DNA of 25,244 bases from the NCBI GenBank assembly GCA_035553375.1, contig DATNCY010000212.1, positions 1-25,244 on the forward strand, in the 5' to 3' direction. The notes beneath the pieces were generated by a model. The model was given only the letters and a program-made list of their open reading frames with translations, did not search any database and was not told where the DNA came from. The DNA is from JAJPHU01 sp035553375. GTDB taxonomy: Bacteria; Planctomycetota; Planctomycetia; Gemmatales; Gemmataceae. The translations under genes and the position numbers were made by a program. Below are positions 14,937 to 23,246 of this stretch, one piece after another; positions within the stretch are counted from its first letter, which is position 1; every line of letters starts with the position of its first letter.

Positions 14937-16823
14937 ATGGAACGCCAAAAGAGACGGCGGCTCCTCAGATGCGTCCTTGTTGCCGCTGTCTTTGGCATGG
15001 TCGCGCTGGCTGCGGTAGCGTGGCGCATATGGCAGCGATCGAAGCCGGAGCCGGTTGTGGAAGTGGTGACCTGCTATCCGGGTATGCCCGCATCCTCGAT
15101 CGAGAAGACCATCACCAATCGCATCGAACGCTGGGTCAACCAGGCGCACGGTGCCAGCGCAATCACCTCGCGATCCCTCACTGGCGTGAGCATCGTCCGC
15201 GTTTCCTTCCGCAACGACATCGACCTTGATGCCGCGCTCGCGGAGGTCAATCAGCTGGTCCAAGGCGTACAGCCTGCGCTGCCGCCCAATACCCTGCCGC
15301 CTCTCGTTCTCCCCCGCGACCTGCGCTATTCGGAACCGTTGGGCATGTTGGGTGTCAGCAGCGACACGGCAGACGAGGCGACACTCCAGCTGTTGGCGGC
15401 TGCGGGGATCCGCCATCAGCTCCTCGACGTTCCCGGCGCGGTGGGCCCGTTTGTGCTGGGAAAAAAGGAGTACCTTGTCGTCATCAACCTCGATCCGAAG
15501 AAAATGACGACCCGTAAGGTGTCGCCGAAAGACGTGCGAACGGCCCTGGAAACGCATTGCGAGGAAGGCCGTCTCTCCTTCGACAAGAACGAATTGCTGA
15601 TTCAGGCGAACTTCCGATTCCTCCGCAGAGACGAACTCCACTTACTCCATGAATTGCGTATCCGAGCGCGGGACGGCGAGATGGTTCGCCTCGACGACCT
15701 TGGCACCGTGCAAGACCAATCCACTCCACCGACTGTGCGATTTCGCATTGATGGTCGCCTAGCCGTGGGCGTTCCCGTCTATCTCCAAACAGGCGCGCCA
15801 CGGCAGGAGGTGTTTGAGAAGCTCACTGCGACTCTGCCCTCCTTACGGTTAGATGCAGAAATGTTCAAGGCTCAGTTGCGATGGGTGCCGCTTGGTGCCC
15901 AACACAAATGGCTGCACACGCAAGATGATGGCCTGCTCAAGATTTATCTTCGCGCCCCGTCGAACTCGCGGTTGTCGAACACGGAGAAGCGCGTTGCCGC
16001 CGTCGAGGGCTTTCTGGAGAAAAGCATCCCCGCGAAGGAACGCGAGGCGATTATCTCGGAAGTGGGCATGACGCCCGACCTTTCGATGATCGACACCGTC
16101 AACGCCGGGCCGATGGACGCGACGATTCTCGTGCAGTTATCTCCCGACCGCACTCTTTCCGCCGCCGCCTATGCTTCCAAACTGCGCCATCTCATGCGAG
16201 ACGAGGCGCGTTTCGCCGATCTGGGCATTCGCTTCGCCTCCCACGACATGCCGGCCCCGGTGGACATCCGTATTGAGGGAGGATCGCGGGAAGAGGCGAT
16301 GAGCCTGGCTCAGAAAGTCCGTGAGCAGGTAACGGCCATCAAGGGAACCGTGGATGTGGACATCGCCCAGCGTGAAGATCTCCCTGCTCTGCTCATCACC
16401 GTCGATCGCCAAAAAGCAGCCGGCCAATTGCTGACCCCCCGAGACGTGATCTCACAAATCATCGCTGTTATGAACATCAACGTATCTCTGGACCGCAACT
16501 TTTGGATCGATGCCAAGAGCAACGGCCAATATTTCGCCACCCTTCCGTATCCCAAAGTTCTCGGCGCGAAATTGGAGGATGTACTGAACACCGCCGTCCT
16601 CGACGCTAACGCGAAAGAACCCATCAAACTAAGCAGCCTCGTAACTCTGAAACACACTACCACAGCCGTCGAAATCGATCACTTCTATCTCCAGCGAGTC
16701 TTCGATGTGCGAGCCAACATTGAGGAACGCAACCGTAGCGATGTGATCGCCGATATTCGTAGGATGCTCAAGGAGTTGAAGTTGCCCGAAGGGATGCAGG
16801 TGGAACTGGCGAACGAAAAATAG
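14937..16823 (+). CDS. RND-like porter protein lacking the membrane channel
   Basis: The 628-residue product has one N-terminal membrane helix (about 9-32). What follows reads like the periplasmic part of an AcrB/CusA-type exporter. The first porter half (about 40-305) includes CYPGMPASSIEKTITNRIE and ALPPNTLPPLVLPRD. It passes directly into the second half (about 320-625), with PVDIRIEGGSREEAMSLAQK, GTVDVDIAQREDLPALLITV and a final LPEGMQVEL, the point where helix 8 would begin in a full transporter. Helices 2-7 and 8-12 and their proton-relay residues are absent. Full RND pumps are about 1,000-1,100 residues. It starts 9 bases after ptsP with AGGAG upstream, so the two are probably one operon. 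No membrane-fusion or outer-membrane partner is nearby. It could be an exported binding or scaffold protein. Confidence 0.8.
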   Translation: MERQKRRRLLRCVLVAAVFGMVALAAVAWRIWQRSKPEPVVEVVTCYPGMPASSIEKTITNRIERWVNQAHGASAITSRSLTGVSIVRVSFRNDIDLDAALAEVNQLVQGVQPALPPNTLPPLVLPRDLRYSEPLGMLGVSSDTADEATLQLLAAAGIRHQLLDVPGAVGPFVLGKKEYLVVINLDPKKMTTRKVSPKDVRTALETHCEEGRLSFDKNELLIQANFRFLRRDELHLLHELRIRARDGEMVRLDDLGTVQDQSTPPTVRFRIDGRLAVGVPVYLQTGAPRQEVFEKLTATLPSLRLDAEMFKAQLRWVPLGAQHKWLHTQDDGLLKIYLRAPSNSRLSNTEKRVAAVEGFLEKSIPAKEREAIISEVGMTPDLSMIDTVNAGPMDATILVQLSPDRTLSAAAYASKLRHLMRDEARFADLGIRFASHDMPAPVDIRIEGGSREEAMSLAQKVREQVTAIKGTVDVDIAQREDLPALLITVDRQKAAGQLLTPRDVISQIIAVMNINVSLDRNFWIDAKSNGQYFATLPYPKVLGAKLEDVLNTAVLDANAKEPIKLSSLVTLKHTTTAVEIDHFYLQRVFDVRANIEERNRSDVIADIRRMLKELKLPEGMQVELANEK

Positions 16824-16852
16824 GCTTTGAATGGGTTTTGTCCGCGAGAGAT

Positions 16853-16890
16853 GGGCTGCTCGGTGCGTAATGTCGAACGGCAAGCAGCCC
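16853..16890. other. Weak inverted repeat after RND-like gene
   Basis: GGGCTGCT and AGCAGCCC (8 bp) are separated by 22 bases, between the RND-like gene and the toxin gene. It might be a terminator for the ptsP operon, but there is no U-tract. Confidence 0.3.
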
Positions 16891-16918
16891 GCCTACTTGT
16901 TCGCTTCCACTTCGCGGC

Positions 16919-16948
16919 TTGATGTATGTTAATCCCATAGAGTACAAA
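16919..16948 (+). promoter_or_regulatory. Possible promoter of toxin-antitoxin pair
   Basis: TTGATG (16919-16924) and TACAAA (16943-16948) stand 18 bases apart, 37 bases before the toxin ATG, each with 4 of 6 consensus bases. Antitoxins of this class usually repress their own promoter. Confidence 0.3.
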
Positions 16949-16985
16949 TACAAAGCGAGAGGGCCGGAAACAGAATTGGAAATAC

Positions 16986-17330
16986 ATGCCGCCGCTAACC
17001 GATCCCGAGATCCTGGCTAGCATCATCCAAGTGTTGCGGAACTGGAATGTGACGGATTACGTGACATGGAAAGCTGTCGCCCGTGATTGGGTGGGGCAAC
17101 ATCTGGAAGAGCTATCCCTCCGTGAGATCGCCCGACTCCTGCACGAACATGTCCAGAATGGCGGGGTGATCGATCAGGTCCGTGAGCGGCGTCCTGAATG
17201 GAGCGATCGTGATTTTCACTATGATTTTCGGGTTCCTATTGCGGGTCGAGCGATTTACATCGAAACGATTCTCGTGGACGATGACCCCACCGATCCGACA
17301 ATCCACGTCGTGAGTATCCATGATGCCTGA
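16986..17330 (+). CDS. Probable toxin of type II toxin-antitoxin pair (DUF4258-like)
   Basis: The 114-residue protein is helical at the front (about 8-60) and ends in a beta-rich stretch (FRVPIAGRAIYIETILVDDD, then TIHVVSIHDA). This has the form of small DUF4258/RelE-fold ribonuclease-like toxins. It lies directly upstream of, and overlaps by 11 bases, an MqsA-type antitoxin gene; toxin-first order is typical for that antitoxin class. I cannot assign catalytic residues. The toxin role is inferred mainly from the neighbour. The ribosome site is weak (GGAAA). Confidence 0.65.
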   Translation: MPPLTDPEILASIIQVLRNWNVTDYVTWKAVARDWVGQHLEELSLREIARLLHEHVQNGGVIDQVRERRPEWSDRDFHYDFRVPIAGRAIYIETILVDDDPTDPTIHVVSIHDA

Positions 17331-17829
17331 ACCACAAGCGAATCCGATTGATACTCCGAAAGGTCCGCGGCCGTTCCCCTGGCATTGCCCGAAATGCCGT
17401 CACAAGGAAGTCTGGCCCGCTATCGTCTCCTATCGCTGCGAGATGGCGCACGAGGGCCGGCTGTACGCCGTGGAGGTGCCCGCCTTGACGGTGCCGCGCT
17501 GTAGCCATTGCGGCGAGTTGATTTTCAACGATCGCGCGGAGGAGCAGATCCGAGATAGCTTGCGCAGCCAACTTCGGCTGTTGACACCCCATGACATTCA
17601 AGCCGCTCGAACGAGCTTGAAGTTGAGCCAGAAAGATTTGGCGGATCGCCTGGGAACGACCGAGGCCACTATCTCGCGTTGGGAGACGGGCGATCAACTC
17701 CAGTCGCGCGCCGTGGATAATCTTTTGCGTGTCTTTTTCGCTTTACCGGAAGTGCGTTCGGTACTCCTGGGAGCCAATCAAAATCCGCAGCTTGGAACCG
17801 GTATCCTAACTGACCGTGCGGATCGATAA
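17320..17829 (+). CDS. MqsA-family antitoxin, zinc finger plus XRE-type HTH
   Basis: The 169-residue protein has a YgiT-type zinc finger with two C-x-x-C pairs (C23/C26 and C61/C64, the second as CSHCGEL), which binds zinc and usually the toxin. A helix-turn-helix of the XRE type follows (about 92-142: LSQKDLADRLGTTEATISRWETG), binding operator DNA. Two adjacent ATG codons (17320, 17323) overlap the toxin's end, giving translational coupling. In this family the antitoxin neutralises the toxin and autoregulates the operon. About 25 extra residues follow the HTH without a known motif. Confidence 0.85.
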   Translation: MMPEPQANPIDTPKGPRPFPWHCPKCRHKEVWPAIVSYRCEMAHEGRLYAVEVPALTVPRCSHCGELIFNDRAEEQIRDSLRSQLRLLTPHDIQAARTSLKLSQKDLADRLGTTEATISRWETGDQLQSRAVDNLLRVFFALPEVRSVLLGANQNPQLGTGILTDRADR

Positions 17830-17899
17830 CCGGGAAGACCGGCCAGAGCCATTCGCCCGGACATCTGCATCGCCAAACCCTCGAAAGGAGTTCGCACGC

Positions 17900-18925
17900 A
17901 TGAAGTCGTCCGACGCTAAACCGCCCATGACACCCGAACGGATCATGCAGTTCATGTGGGGCTATGCGCCGCCGCTGATTCTGGAAGCGGCCATTCGCCA
18001 TCGCGTCTTTGACGTGTTGGACAAAGGCTCTGCGACGGTCGAGCAAGTCAGCGGCGAAACCGGCGCATCGGTGCGCGGTTTGCGCGCGGTGATGAATACG
18101 CTGGTCGGGCTGGAACTGCTCGCCAAGGATGGGCAGGGACGCTATTCTCTGACGCCGGAGAGTTCGGCATATTTGGTTCGCGGGAAGCCCGATTATCGCG
18201 GCGGCATGTTGACGCACACCTCGCATCTGTTGCCGAAGTGGATGCAGTTGACCGAAATCGTCCGCAGCGGCAAACCCCCTGTCAGCGTCAACCACGAACA
18301 CGAGGGCGCGGCCTTTTTCCAGCAGTTCGTCGAGGAACTCTTTCCGTTCAACCGCGCCGCCGCCCAGACGCTAGCTGGCGTACTCGGCGTGGCCGAGGCG
18401 AAGAAGCCCGTGCGCGTTCTCGATCTGGCGGCCGGCTCCGGCGTGTGGGGCATCACGCTCGCCGAGAAATCACCACAGGTTCATGTGACGGCGGTAGACT
18501 GGTCGGGGGTTATCGGCGTCACGCGGCGCGTCGCCGAACGGCATGGCGTTCTCGATCGCTTCCAGTTCATTGAGGGCGACATGCACGATGTCGATTTCGG
18601 CAGCGGTCATGATGTCGCCATTTTCGGCCACATCTTGCACAGCGAAGGCGAGGCCCGTAGCCGGCGCTTGCTGCAAAAGACGGCCGCCGCCCTGGCACCG
18701 GGAGGCACGGCCGTCATCGCGGAGTTTTTGGTGAATGAAGAACGTACCGGATCGCCTGTGGGTCTTATTTTCGGCGTCAACATGCTGGTGAACACGGACG
18801 AAGGTGACTCGTACTCCTTCGGCGAGATCCGCCGTTGGCTTGAGGAGGCGGGTTTCAAGGATACTCGCACCGTCGAATGTCCCGGTCCCTCACCGCTGAT
18901 TCTGGCCACGAAAGCCGGAGGGTGA
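17900..18925 (+). CDS. SAM-dependent O-methyltransferase-like protein
   Basis: The 341-residue product has an N-terminal winged-helix dimerisation domain (about 15-95, with VFDVLDKGSATVEQVS) and a C-terminal Rossmann methyltransferase domain. The SAM-binding motif I is VLDLAAGSGVWG (about 173-184), followed by the acidic residue in TAVDWS and the DVAIFGHILH motif. This layout is that of the plant-COMT/polyketide O-methyltransferase family. The start is set by AAAGGAG 9 bases before ATG 17900. The substrate is unknown. No biosynthetic cluster surrounds it. It lies 70 bases after the antitoxin gene. Confidence 0.88.
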   Translation: MKSSDAKPPMTPERIMQFMWGYAPPLILEAAIRHRVFDVLDKGSATVEQVSGETGASVRGLRAVMNTLVGLELLAKDGQGRYSLTPESSAYLVRGKPDYRGGMLTHTSHLLPKWMQLTEIVRSGKPPVSVNHEHEGAAFFQQFVEELFPFNRAAAQTLAGVLGVAEAKKPVRVLDLAAGSGVWGITLAEKSPQVHVTAVDWSGVIGVTRRVAERHGVLDRFQFIEGDMHDVDFGSGHDVAIFGHILHSEGEARSRRLLQKTAAALAPGGTAVIAEFLVNEERTGSPVGLIFGVNMLVNTDEGDSYSFGEIRRWLEEAGFKDTRTVECPGPSPLILATKAGG

Positions 18926-18937
18926 TCTTCTCCTCGT

Positions 18938-18991
18938 CAGCCCGTAGCGTCCAGCAAGGGTAGTTCGTTCCCTTGCTGACGCTGCGGGCTG
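18938..18991. terminator. Inverted repeat between converging genes
   Basis: The arms 18938-18960 and 18970-18991 match with one substitution and one extra base around a 9-base loop. It lies 12 bases after the methyltransferase stop and 7 bases from the end of the converging hydrolase gene, a position that fits two-way termination. Confidence 0.6.
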
Positions 18992-18998
18992 GCAACTC

Positions 18999-20162
18999 TT
19001 ACTTGTTGACCGCCGCAACCACCTTCTGAACCAGATCGCTCGCCCAGTTCTTGGGGAATTTCTTGCCGTCGCCGAGACGGACGAACACGAGATCGAGGCT
19101 CGGCACAACATAGCCGTCGTTGTTGAACGCGCCGGCCGTCTGCACCAGATCGCGCGGGCCGTCCTTGTGACGCGGGAACACCCACCACTGCCCGCCGTAG
19201 GTCGGATTCGTCTTGGTGCTTTTCCAGGCGAAATCATAGTGGCTCGCCGGCACCAGTTGTTTGCCGTTCCAATCGCCCTTATGCAAGGCGAGGTAGCAGA
19301 AGCGAGCGTGTTCGCGCGGCGTCGTCAACATGCCGCTGTAGCCTTGACTGAACGGGCCGATCTTGCCGTTTTTGCCGCCCATCTGCGTCCACTTCAGGTT
19401 CTCCATACCGACCGGCTCGAAAATACGCTTTTTCAGATAGGAAAATTCGTCTTCACCCGCCGCGCGTTGGAAGACCAAAACAAGGTGAGCGACGCCGGCG
19501 TTGGAGTAAATGAACTTCTTGCCGGGATCGGCCTTCAGCATCTTGAAGGCCGACTTTTCGGTGTGGCCCAAGGCGATCTCGAATGGTTCCTTATCCGCCG
19601 GCACATTCTCACCGCCGATGCCGGAAGCCATGTTGAGCAGGTGGCGCAGCGTGATGTCGGCCTTGCGCGGATCGGGCAACGGCAGCGCTTCGGGCAACCA
19701 TTCCGCATTGCAAACTTTGGTGTCGAGAGTGAGTTTCTTGCCGCCGGCCAGCTTGCCGGCCTCGCTGTCGGCCAACAGCAGACCGAACGCCAAGCTCGTG
19801 TACGCCTTCGAGCTGGAGTAGATGTTGAACGTCTTATCGCGGCCACCGTTCTTGTACCACTCGCCGACGATGTTACCGTGACGAATGACAATCAACCCGC
19901 TCGATCCCTCGATGGCGGCGTTGTGTTCCCAGGCCAGTTTGAGCTTGTCCCAATCGACGCCGGCCGTCTTGGCGATGGCGGCTTTCTGTTCGGCGCTCGG
20001 CTCACCCTTGTCCGGCAGGAGCGTGCGCCAACCGCCCTTGCTCTCGGGTGGCGGGAAGTAGTTGGCCAAGGCGGCCTTGGTCGGGCGCGGTTCCTCGGTC
20101 CACGCCGGCATCACCGCGAGCAGCATCACGCTGACGGCGGCGATCCAGATCCTCGTTCGCAT
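18999..20162 (-). CDS. Secreted serine hydrolase, beta-lactamase class C/esterase family
   Basis: The 387-residue product has a signal peptide (about 1-23, MRTRIWIAAVSVMLLAVMPA). The penicillin-binding fold motifs are present: S-x-x-K in YSSSKAYTS (S116, K119), Y-x-N in FIYSNAG (Y219, N221), and a late QTAGAFNN segment in place of the KTG/HTG box. Such proteins cleave esters, peptides or beta-lactams in the periplasm. The modified third box argues for an esterase or peptidase over a true beta-lactamase. ATG 20162 has GGAG 7 bases upstream and is preferred to the in-frame GTG at 20174. The gene is divergent from the next one, and a large hairpin lies in the shared upstream region. Confidence 0.88.
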   Translation of the reverse strand: MRTRIWIAAVSVMLLAVMPAWTEEPRPTKAALANYFPPPESKGGWRTLLPDKGEPSAEQKAAIAKTAGVDWDKLKLAWEHNAAIEGSSGLIVIRHGNIVGEWYKNGGRDKTFNIYSSSKAYTSLAFGLLLADSEAGKLAGGKKLTLDTKVCNAEWLPEALPLPDPRKADITLRHLLNMASGIGGENVPADKEPFEIALGHTEKSAFKMLKADPGKKFIYSNAGVAHLVLVFQRAAGEDEFSYLKKRIFEPVGMENLKWTQMGGKNGKIGPFSQGYSGMLTTPREHARFCYLALHKGDWNGKQLVPASHYDFAWKSTKTNPTYGGQWWVFPRHKDGPRDLVQTAGAFNNDGYVVPSLDLVFVRLGDGKKFPKNWASDLVQKVVAAVNK

Positions 20163-20243
20163 GGTGTTCTCCACATGTCTTGAGTCGAAAGATCGCGGAC
20201 GACATTTCTCTTTTTTACTGGACTGCCGTATTGTAGGCGATTA

Positions 20244-20306
20244 GTGTAGCCGTGACGCGCAGCGGAGCGCGAGACTATCGCGCTCCGCTGCGCGTCACGG
20301 CTACAC
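20244..20306. repeat. Perfect 28-bp inverted repeat in a divergent 5' region
   Basis: The arms 20244-20271 and 20279-20306 are perfectly complementary with a 7-base loop. Unlike the others, it lies between two gene starts. It ends 4 bases before the ribosome site (AAAGGA, 20311-20316) of the plus-strand gene. If transcribed, it would form a very stable hairpin next to that site. Confidence 0.85.
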
Positions 20307-20324
20307 GAGAAAAGGATCTCATCC

Positions 20325-21920
20325 ATGCGGCGCATCGCGGTTATTCCGGCGTTGATTCTCCCACTTATCCTGCTGTTCTCCGTCGAGGCGAGACCGCTGC
20401 GCACCCTGTCGATGCGTGAATTGGTCCTGCACGCCGAGACGATTGTGTTGGCCGAACCCGTTGAACAACCATTTGCTCCGAAGCGTTTCAAGGTCGTGGA
20501 GGTGCTGCGCGGTCGCGGCATCAAAGCCGGCGATACGCTTACGCTGGACGACCTGGGAGCGCACAACCTGCAAGTCTACGAAGACAACTTGCCGGCCAAT
20601 ACCAAGCCGCGGCAACGACAGGTCGAGCAAGCCCTCCTGTTTCTCGGAGCCAACCACGGCACCCGCAAGCAACCGCGTTTCGCGCCGATCGCGTCTGGGT
20701 TGCGGTTCTGGACGCAGGATCACGTTACACTCGTGCCGCGGCAATTGCGCAATCCGGGCGACTACTTCATGACGGTGCGGGGGAACGTCGATTGGCCCGA
20801 ACTGGTGCGGCAAACGCGCGCCGATAGCGCCGCGGTCAACGATCTGTTCACGCGGAAAAACTTGCAGCCAATCGGACGGCGCAATCGAGCGCTGCGGGAA
20901 TGGGTCCAGCACCATCGTCACGAATTCGGCGCTCCCATCGCGGCGGAGCATCCCGAAAAAGCGGCGCAAGGTTGGGGCGACTTGGAAACGCAAGTTTTTC
21001 AATGGATACTCGATACCTGCGAGCCGGCCGATTGCTGGTCGGCCGTCAAACTCTACGCCGAACTGAACGGCGGAGCTGTGCCGCCGTTGCACGAGCCGGC
21101 GTTTGGTACGCCGGCCGGCCGCGCTCTGCTGCTGCGGATCGCCACGGCCAACGATGTCCTCGAAGGCGATCGTCTTCGCGCCCTGGCTCTCTTGAGCCAC
21201 AACTTCACTCTGTGGGCCGGTCCCCTTCAAAGACTGCCGAAGGTGCAATTTCTGGCAGCGAAGGAACAAACCGATTTGCTGGATCGCCTGATACCGCTGC
21301 TGACCTCGCCCTCCGCGCCGCTGCGGGCGGCGACGGCTCTCGCCATCCGCCGCGCCAGCCGTCCGGAAGTTATCTCCAGCGAACATACGGAGAACCGGCG
21401 TGCTTTGCCCGCTCTGATAAAAGCCTATCGCGCCGAGCAACCCGGCGACGCACGCGATGAGTTGGCCGAGGCGATCTGTGTCCTCGGCGACGTCAAACTC
21501 TGGCAGGAAGTCACCGGCAATCCTCCCGGCGTTCTCGTCCGTCTGCGCGACCTCGAACGACGCGGGCAGCAGGTCCATTTTTGGCTGAGCCTACGGCCGT
21601 GCGGTCAGTTGATTTACGAGCAGCCCGCCTTGCTGCTGGAACGACTCGATAAAGCGAACAAGGTGATCGAGAAGAAGCAAATGCCGCTGCCGGTGATGAA
21701 CCTGCCGAAACCGTGGAGCGAGGGTTGGGACGGTGCCACATACTTGCTCGTGCAGTTCTCGGTGAAAGATTTCAAAACCGGCACCTGGCGCGTCCGCGTC
21801 GAAGGCACGGCGGGCAAGGATAAAGATAAGCGAAAGTGGACGGCTGAACCCAAGACATTCATCGTCGAGCCGCCCCCGAAGCAGAACAACGAGCGAATCT
21901 ATTACGACAAGGCGAAATAG
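20325..21920 (+). CDS. Secreted protein with HEAT-like region, unknown function
   Basis: The 531-residue product has a signal peptide (about 1-22, AVIPALILPLILLFSVEA). AAAGGA stands 8 bases before the ATG. The N-terminal part (about 28-150) is beta-rich (HAETIVLAEPVEQ, FKVVEVLRGRGIKAGDTLTL), a pattern common in planctomycete secreted proteins. Residues about 230-400 are helical and Leu/Ala-rich, with LLTSPSAPLRAATALAIRRA fitting a HEAT repeat. The end (about 460-531) has beta strands and a Lys-rich tail. I do not recognise a family with known function. It lies 18 bases before the APH-fold kinase gene, so they may be cotranscribed. Confidence 0.75.
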   Translation: MRRIAVIPALILPLILLFSVEARPLRTLSMRELVLHAETIVLAEPVEQPFAPKRFKVVEVLRGRGIKAGDTLTLDDLGAHNLQVYEDNLPANTKPRQRQVEQALLFLGANHGTRKQPRFAPIASGLRFWTQDHVTLVPRQLRNPGDYFMTVRGNVDWPELVRQTRADSAAVNDLFTRKNLQPIGRRNRALREWVQHHRHEFGAPIAAEHPEKAAQGWGDLETQVFQWILDTCEPADCWSAVKLYAELNGGAVPPLHEPAFGTPAGRALLLRIATANDVLEGDRLRALALLSHNFTLWAGPLQRLPKVQFLAAKEQTDLLDRLIPLLTSPSAPLRAATALAIRRASRPEVISSEHTENRRALPALIKAYRAEQPGDARDELAEAICVLGDVKLWQEVTGNPPGVLVRLRDLERRGQQVHFWLSLRPCGQLIYEQPALLLERLDKANKVIEKKQMPLPVMNLPKPWSEGWDGATYLLVQFSVKDFKTGTWRVRVEGTAGKDKDKRKWTAEPKTFIVEPPPKQNNERIYYDKAK

Positions 21921-21938
21921 CTCCGTCAGGGTAGTCTC

Positions 21939-22943
21939 ATGCTCGAACTGACCGCCGACAACGCCGTCGATTACCTGCATCAGCGCGGCTGGATCGCCGG
22001 GCCGGCGCGGATTGAACCGTTAGGCGGCGGCGTGTCGAATGCCGTGCTGCGCGTCGAAACGCCGGAACGTCTATTCGTCCTCAAACAATCGCGGCCGCAA
22101 CTGCGCACCCGCGATGCCTGGTTTAGCGACCTCGATCGTGTCTACCGCGAGCAGGAAGTGATGGAGATGCTCGCGCCGCTGCTGCCGCCGCACACGGTTC
22201 CCGAAGTGTTGTTCGTCGATCGCGCCAACTACGTCTTCGCCATGGCGCACGCGCCACGCGGGGCGCAGGTATGGAAACAACAACTCCTGGCCGGAGAAAT
22301 CGATTTGGCCGTGGGCGAACACGCTGGCCGCATCCTCGGCCGCATGCACGAGATCACCGCTCGCGCTCCTCAACTCATCGAACGCTTCCACGATCGCACC
22401 GTATTCGTGCAGCTGCGTGTCGATCCGTTCTATCGCCGCATTCAGGAACGCCGTCCCGAAGTCGCCGATGCGATCGATCCGATCATCGAACGGCTGATGT
22501 CGGCGCAGGACGGGTTGTGTCACGGCGATTACAGTCCGAAGAACATTCTCACGCATGAACACGGTTTCACACTTGTCGATTACGAGACGGCGCATCTTGG
22601 CGATCCGACGATGGACCTTGGCTTTTTCCTGAGCCATCTGCTGCTCAAGGCGGTGAAGCGTTCCCACGATCGCCAGCGGCATTTCGAGCTGACGCGCCGC
22701 TTCTGGCAGGGATACATGGCAGAGACGACATATCTTTCGCCGGGGGAATTGCAGACGCGCGGCATCGAGCATTGTGCCGTCTGCTTGCTGGCGCGCATTG
22801 ATGGCACCAGTCCGGTCGAGTATCTGCCGGAGGAGGATAAACGCGCGGCGGTTCGGCGACTGGGCTGCGAGATGTTACAGCAGCGCCCGCGTGCATGGGA
22901 GGAGATACTGGACAGGACCGAGGAGTCCCTTCGGATGCCGTAA
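21939..22943 (+). CDS. Aminoglycoside phosphotransferase (APH)-fold kinase
   Basis: The 334-residue protein has the small-molecule kinase fold. An N-terminal lobe carries the Gly-rich GGGVSNAVLRV and an ATP-binding Lys in LFVLKQS. The catalytic loop is CHGDYSPKNIL (H195, D197, N202), and the metal-binding loop is LVDYETAHLGDP (D214). The family includes aminoglycoside, choline, homoserine and methylthioribose kinases. The substrate cannot be told; the spacing resembles the methylthioribose/choline kinase side. A resistance role is not supported by context. Confidence 0.85.
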   Translation: MLELTADNAVDYLHQRGWIAGPARIEPLGGGVSNAVLRVETPERLFVLKQSRPQLRTRDAWFSDLDRVYREQEVMEMLAPLLPPHTVPEVLFVDRANYVFAMAHAPRGAQVWKQQLLAGEIDLAVGEHAGRILGRMHEITARAPQLIERFHDRTVFVQLRVDPFYRRIQERRPEVADAIDPIIERLMSAQDGLCHGDYSPKNILTHEHGFTLVDYETAHLGDPTMDLGFFLSHLLLKAVKRSHDRQRHFELTRRFWQGYMAETTYLSPGELQTRGIEHCAVCLLARIDGTSPVEYLPEEDKRAAVRRLGCEMLQQRPRAWEEILDRTEESLRMP

Positions 22944-22956
22944 TTGTTTCTGATGA

Positions 22957-23138
22957 TTTTTCGTTAGCCCAGCCCTTCAGGGCTGGGGACGCGAGGGGTA
23001 GAGGCGATTTTTTCAGGGCTTTAGCCCTTTTCGGGTCGATGGAATCAAGGGCTAAAGCCCTCGGCAAGGGGCTGAAGCCCCCAAGAAACCTCCCACCCGC
23101 CGCTATTCCCAGCCCTGAAGGGCTGGGCTAACGAAAAA
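22957..23138. repeat. Nested cluster of palindromes in 303-base intergenic region
   Basis: The outer arms 22957-22987 and 23108-23138 are perfectly complementary over 31 bases. Each arm is itself a hairpin (CCCAGCCC-TTCA-GGGCTGGG). Inside, 23015-23029 and 23047-23061 form a second perfect 15-bp pair built from GGGCTTTAGCCC, and 23068-23081 is a third hairpin (GGGGCT-GA-AGCCCC). No gene is seen in 22944-23246. Past the cluster there is a small TTCCG/CGGAA hairpin and a TTGACA (23189-23194) that could serve the next gene, without a convincing -10. Confidence 0.9.
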
Positions 23139-23246
23139 ACCACCACAATCCGTTACCGCACCAGGTCGATTCCGATTTAGCGGAATTGTTTGACAATGGA
23201 TATTTAAGCGCCGATCATGGAGAACCATGCGTCCAAGGGAACGGCA

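Noticed and set aside
13665..15641. 658-residue open frame on the minus strand opposite ptsP and the RND-like gene
   Set aside because: It lies antisense to two well-supported genes, has no recognisable domain, and long antisense frames are expected in GC-rich coding DNA.
16000..16985. Frameshift hiding the missing RND membrane helices
   Set aside because: The bases after the stop at 16823 give no hydrophobic continuation in any frame, and the internal helices 2-7 are absent within an unbroken frame.
20319..21578. 419-residue minus-strand frame
   Set aside because: Antisense to the secreted HEAT-like protein, which has a signal peptide and ribosome site; no domain is visible.
21939..22943. 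Antibiotic resistance gene
   Set aside because: The APH fold covers many metabolic kinases; no resistance or mobile context is present.
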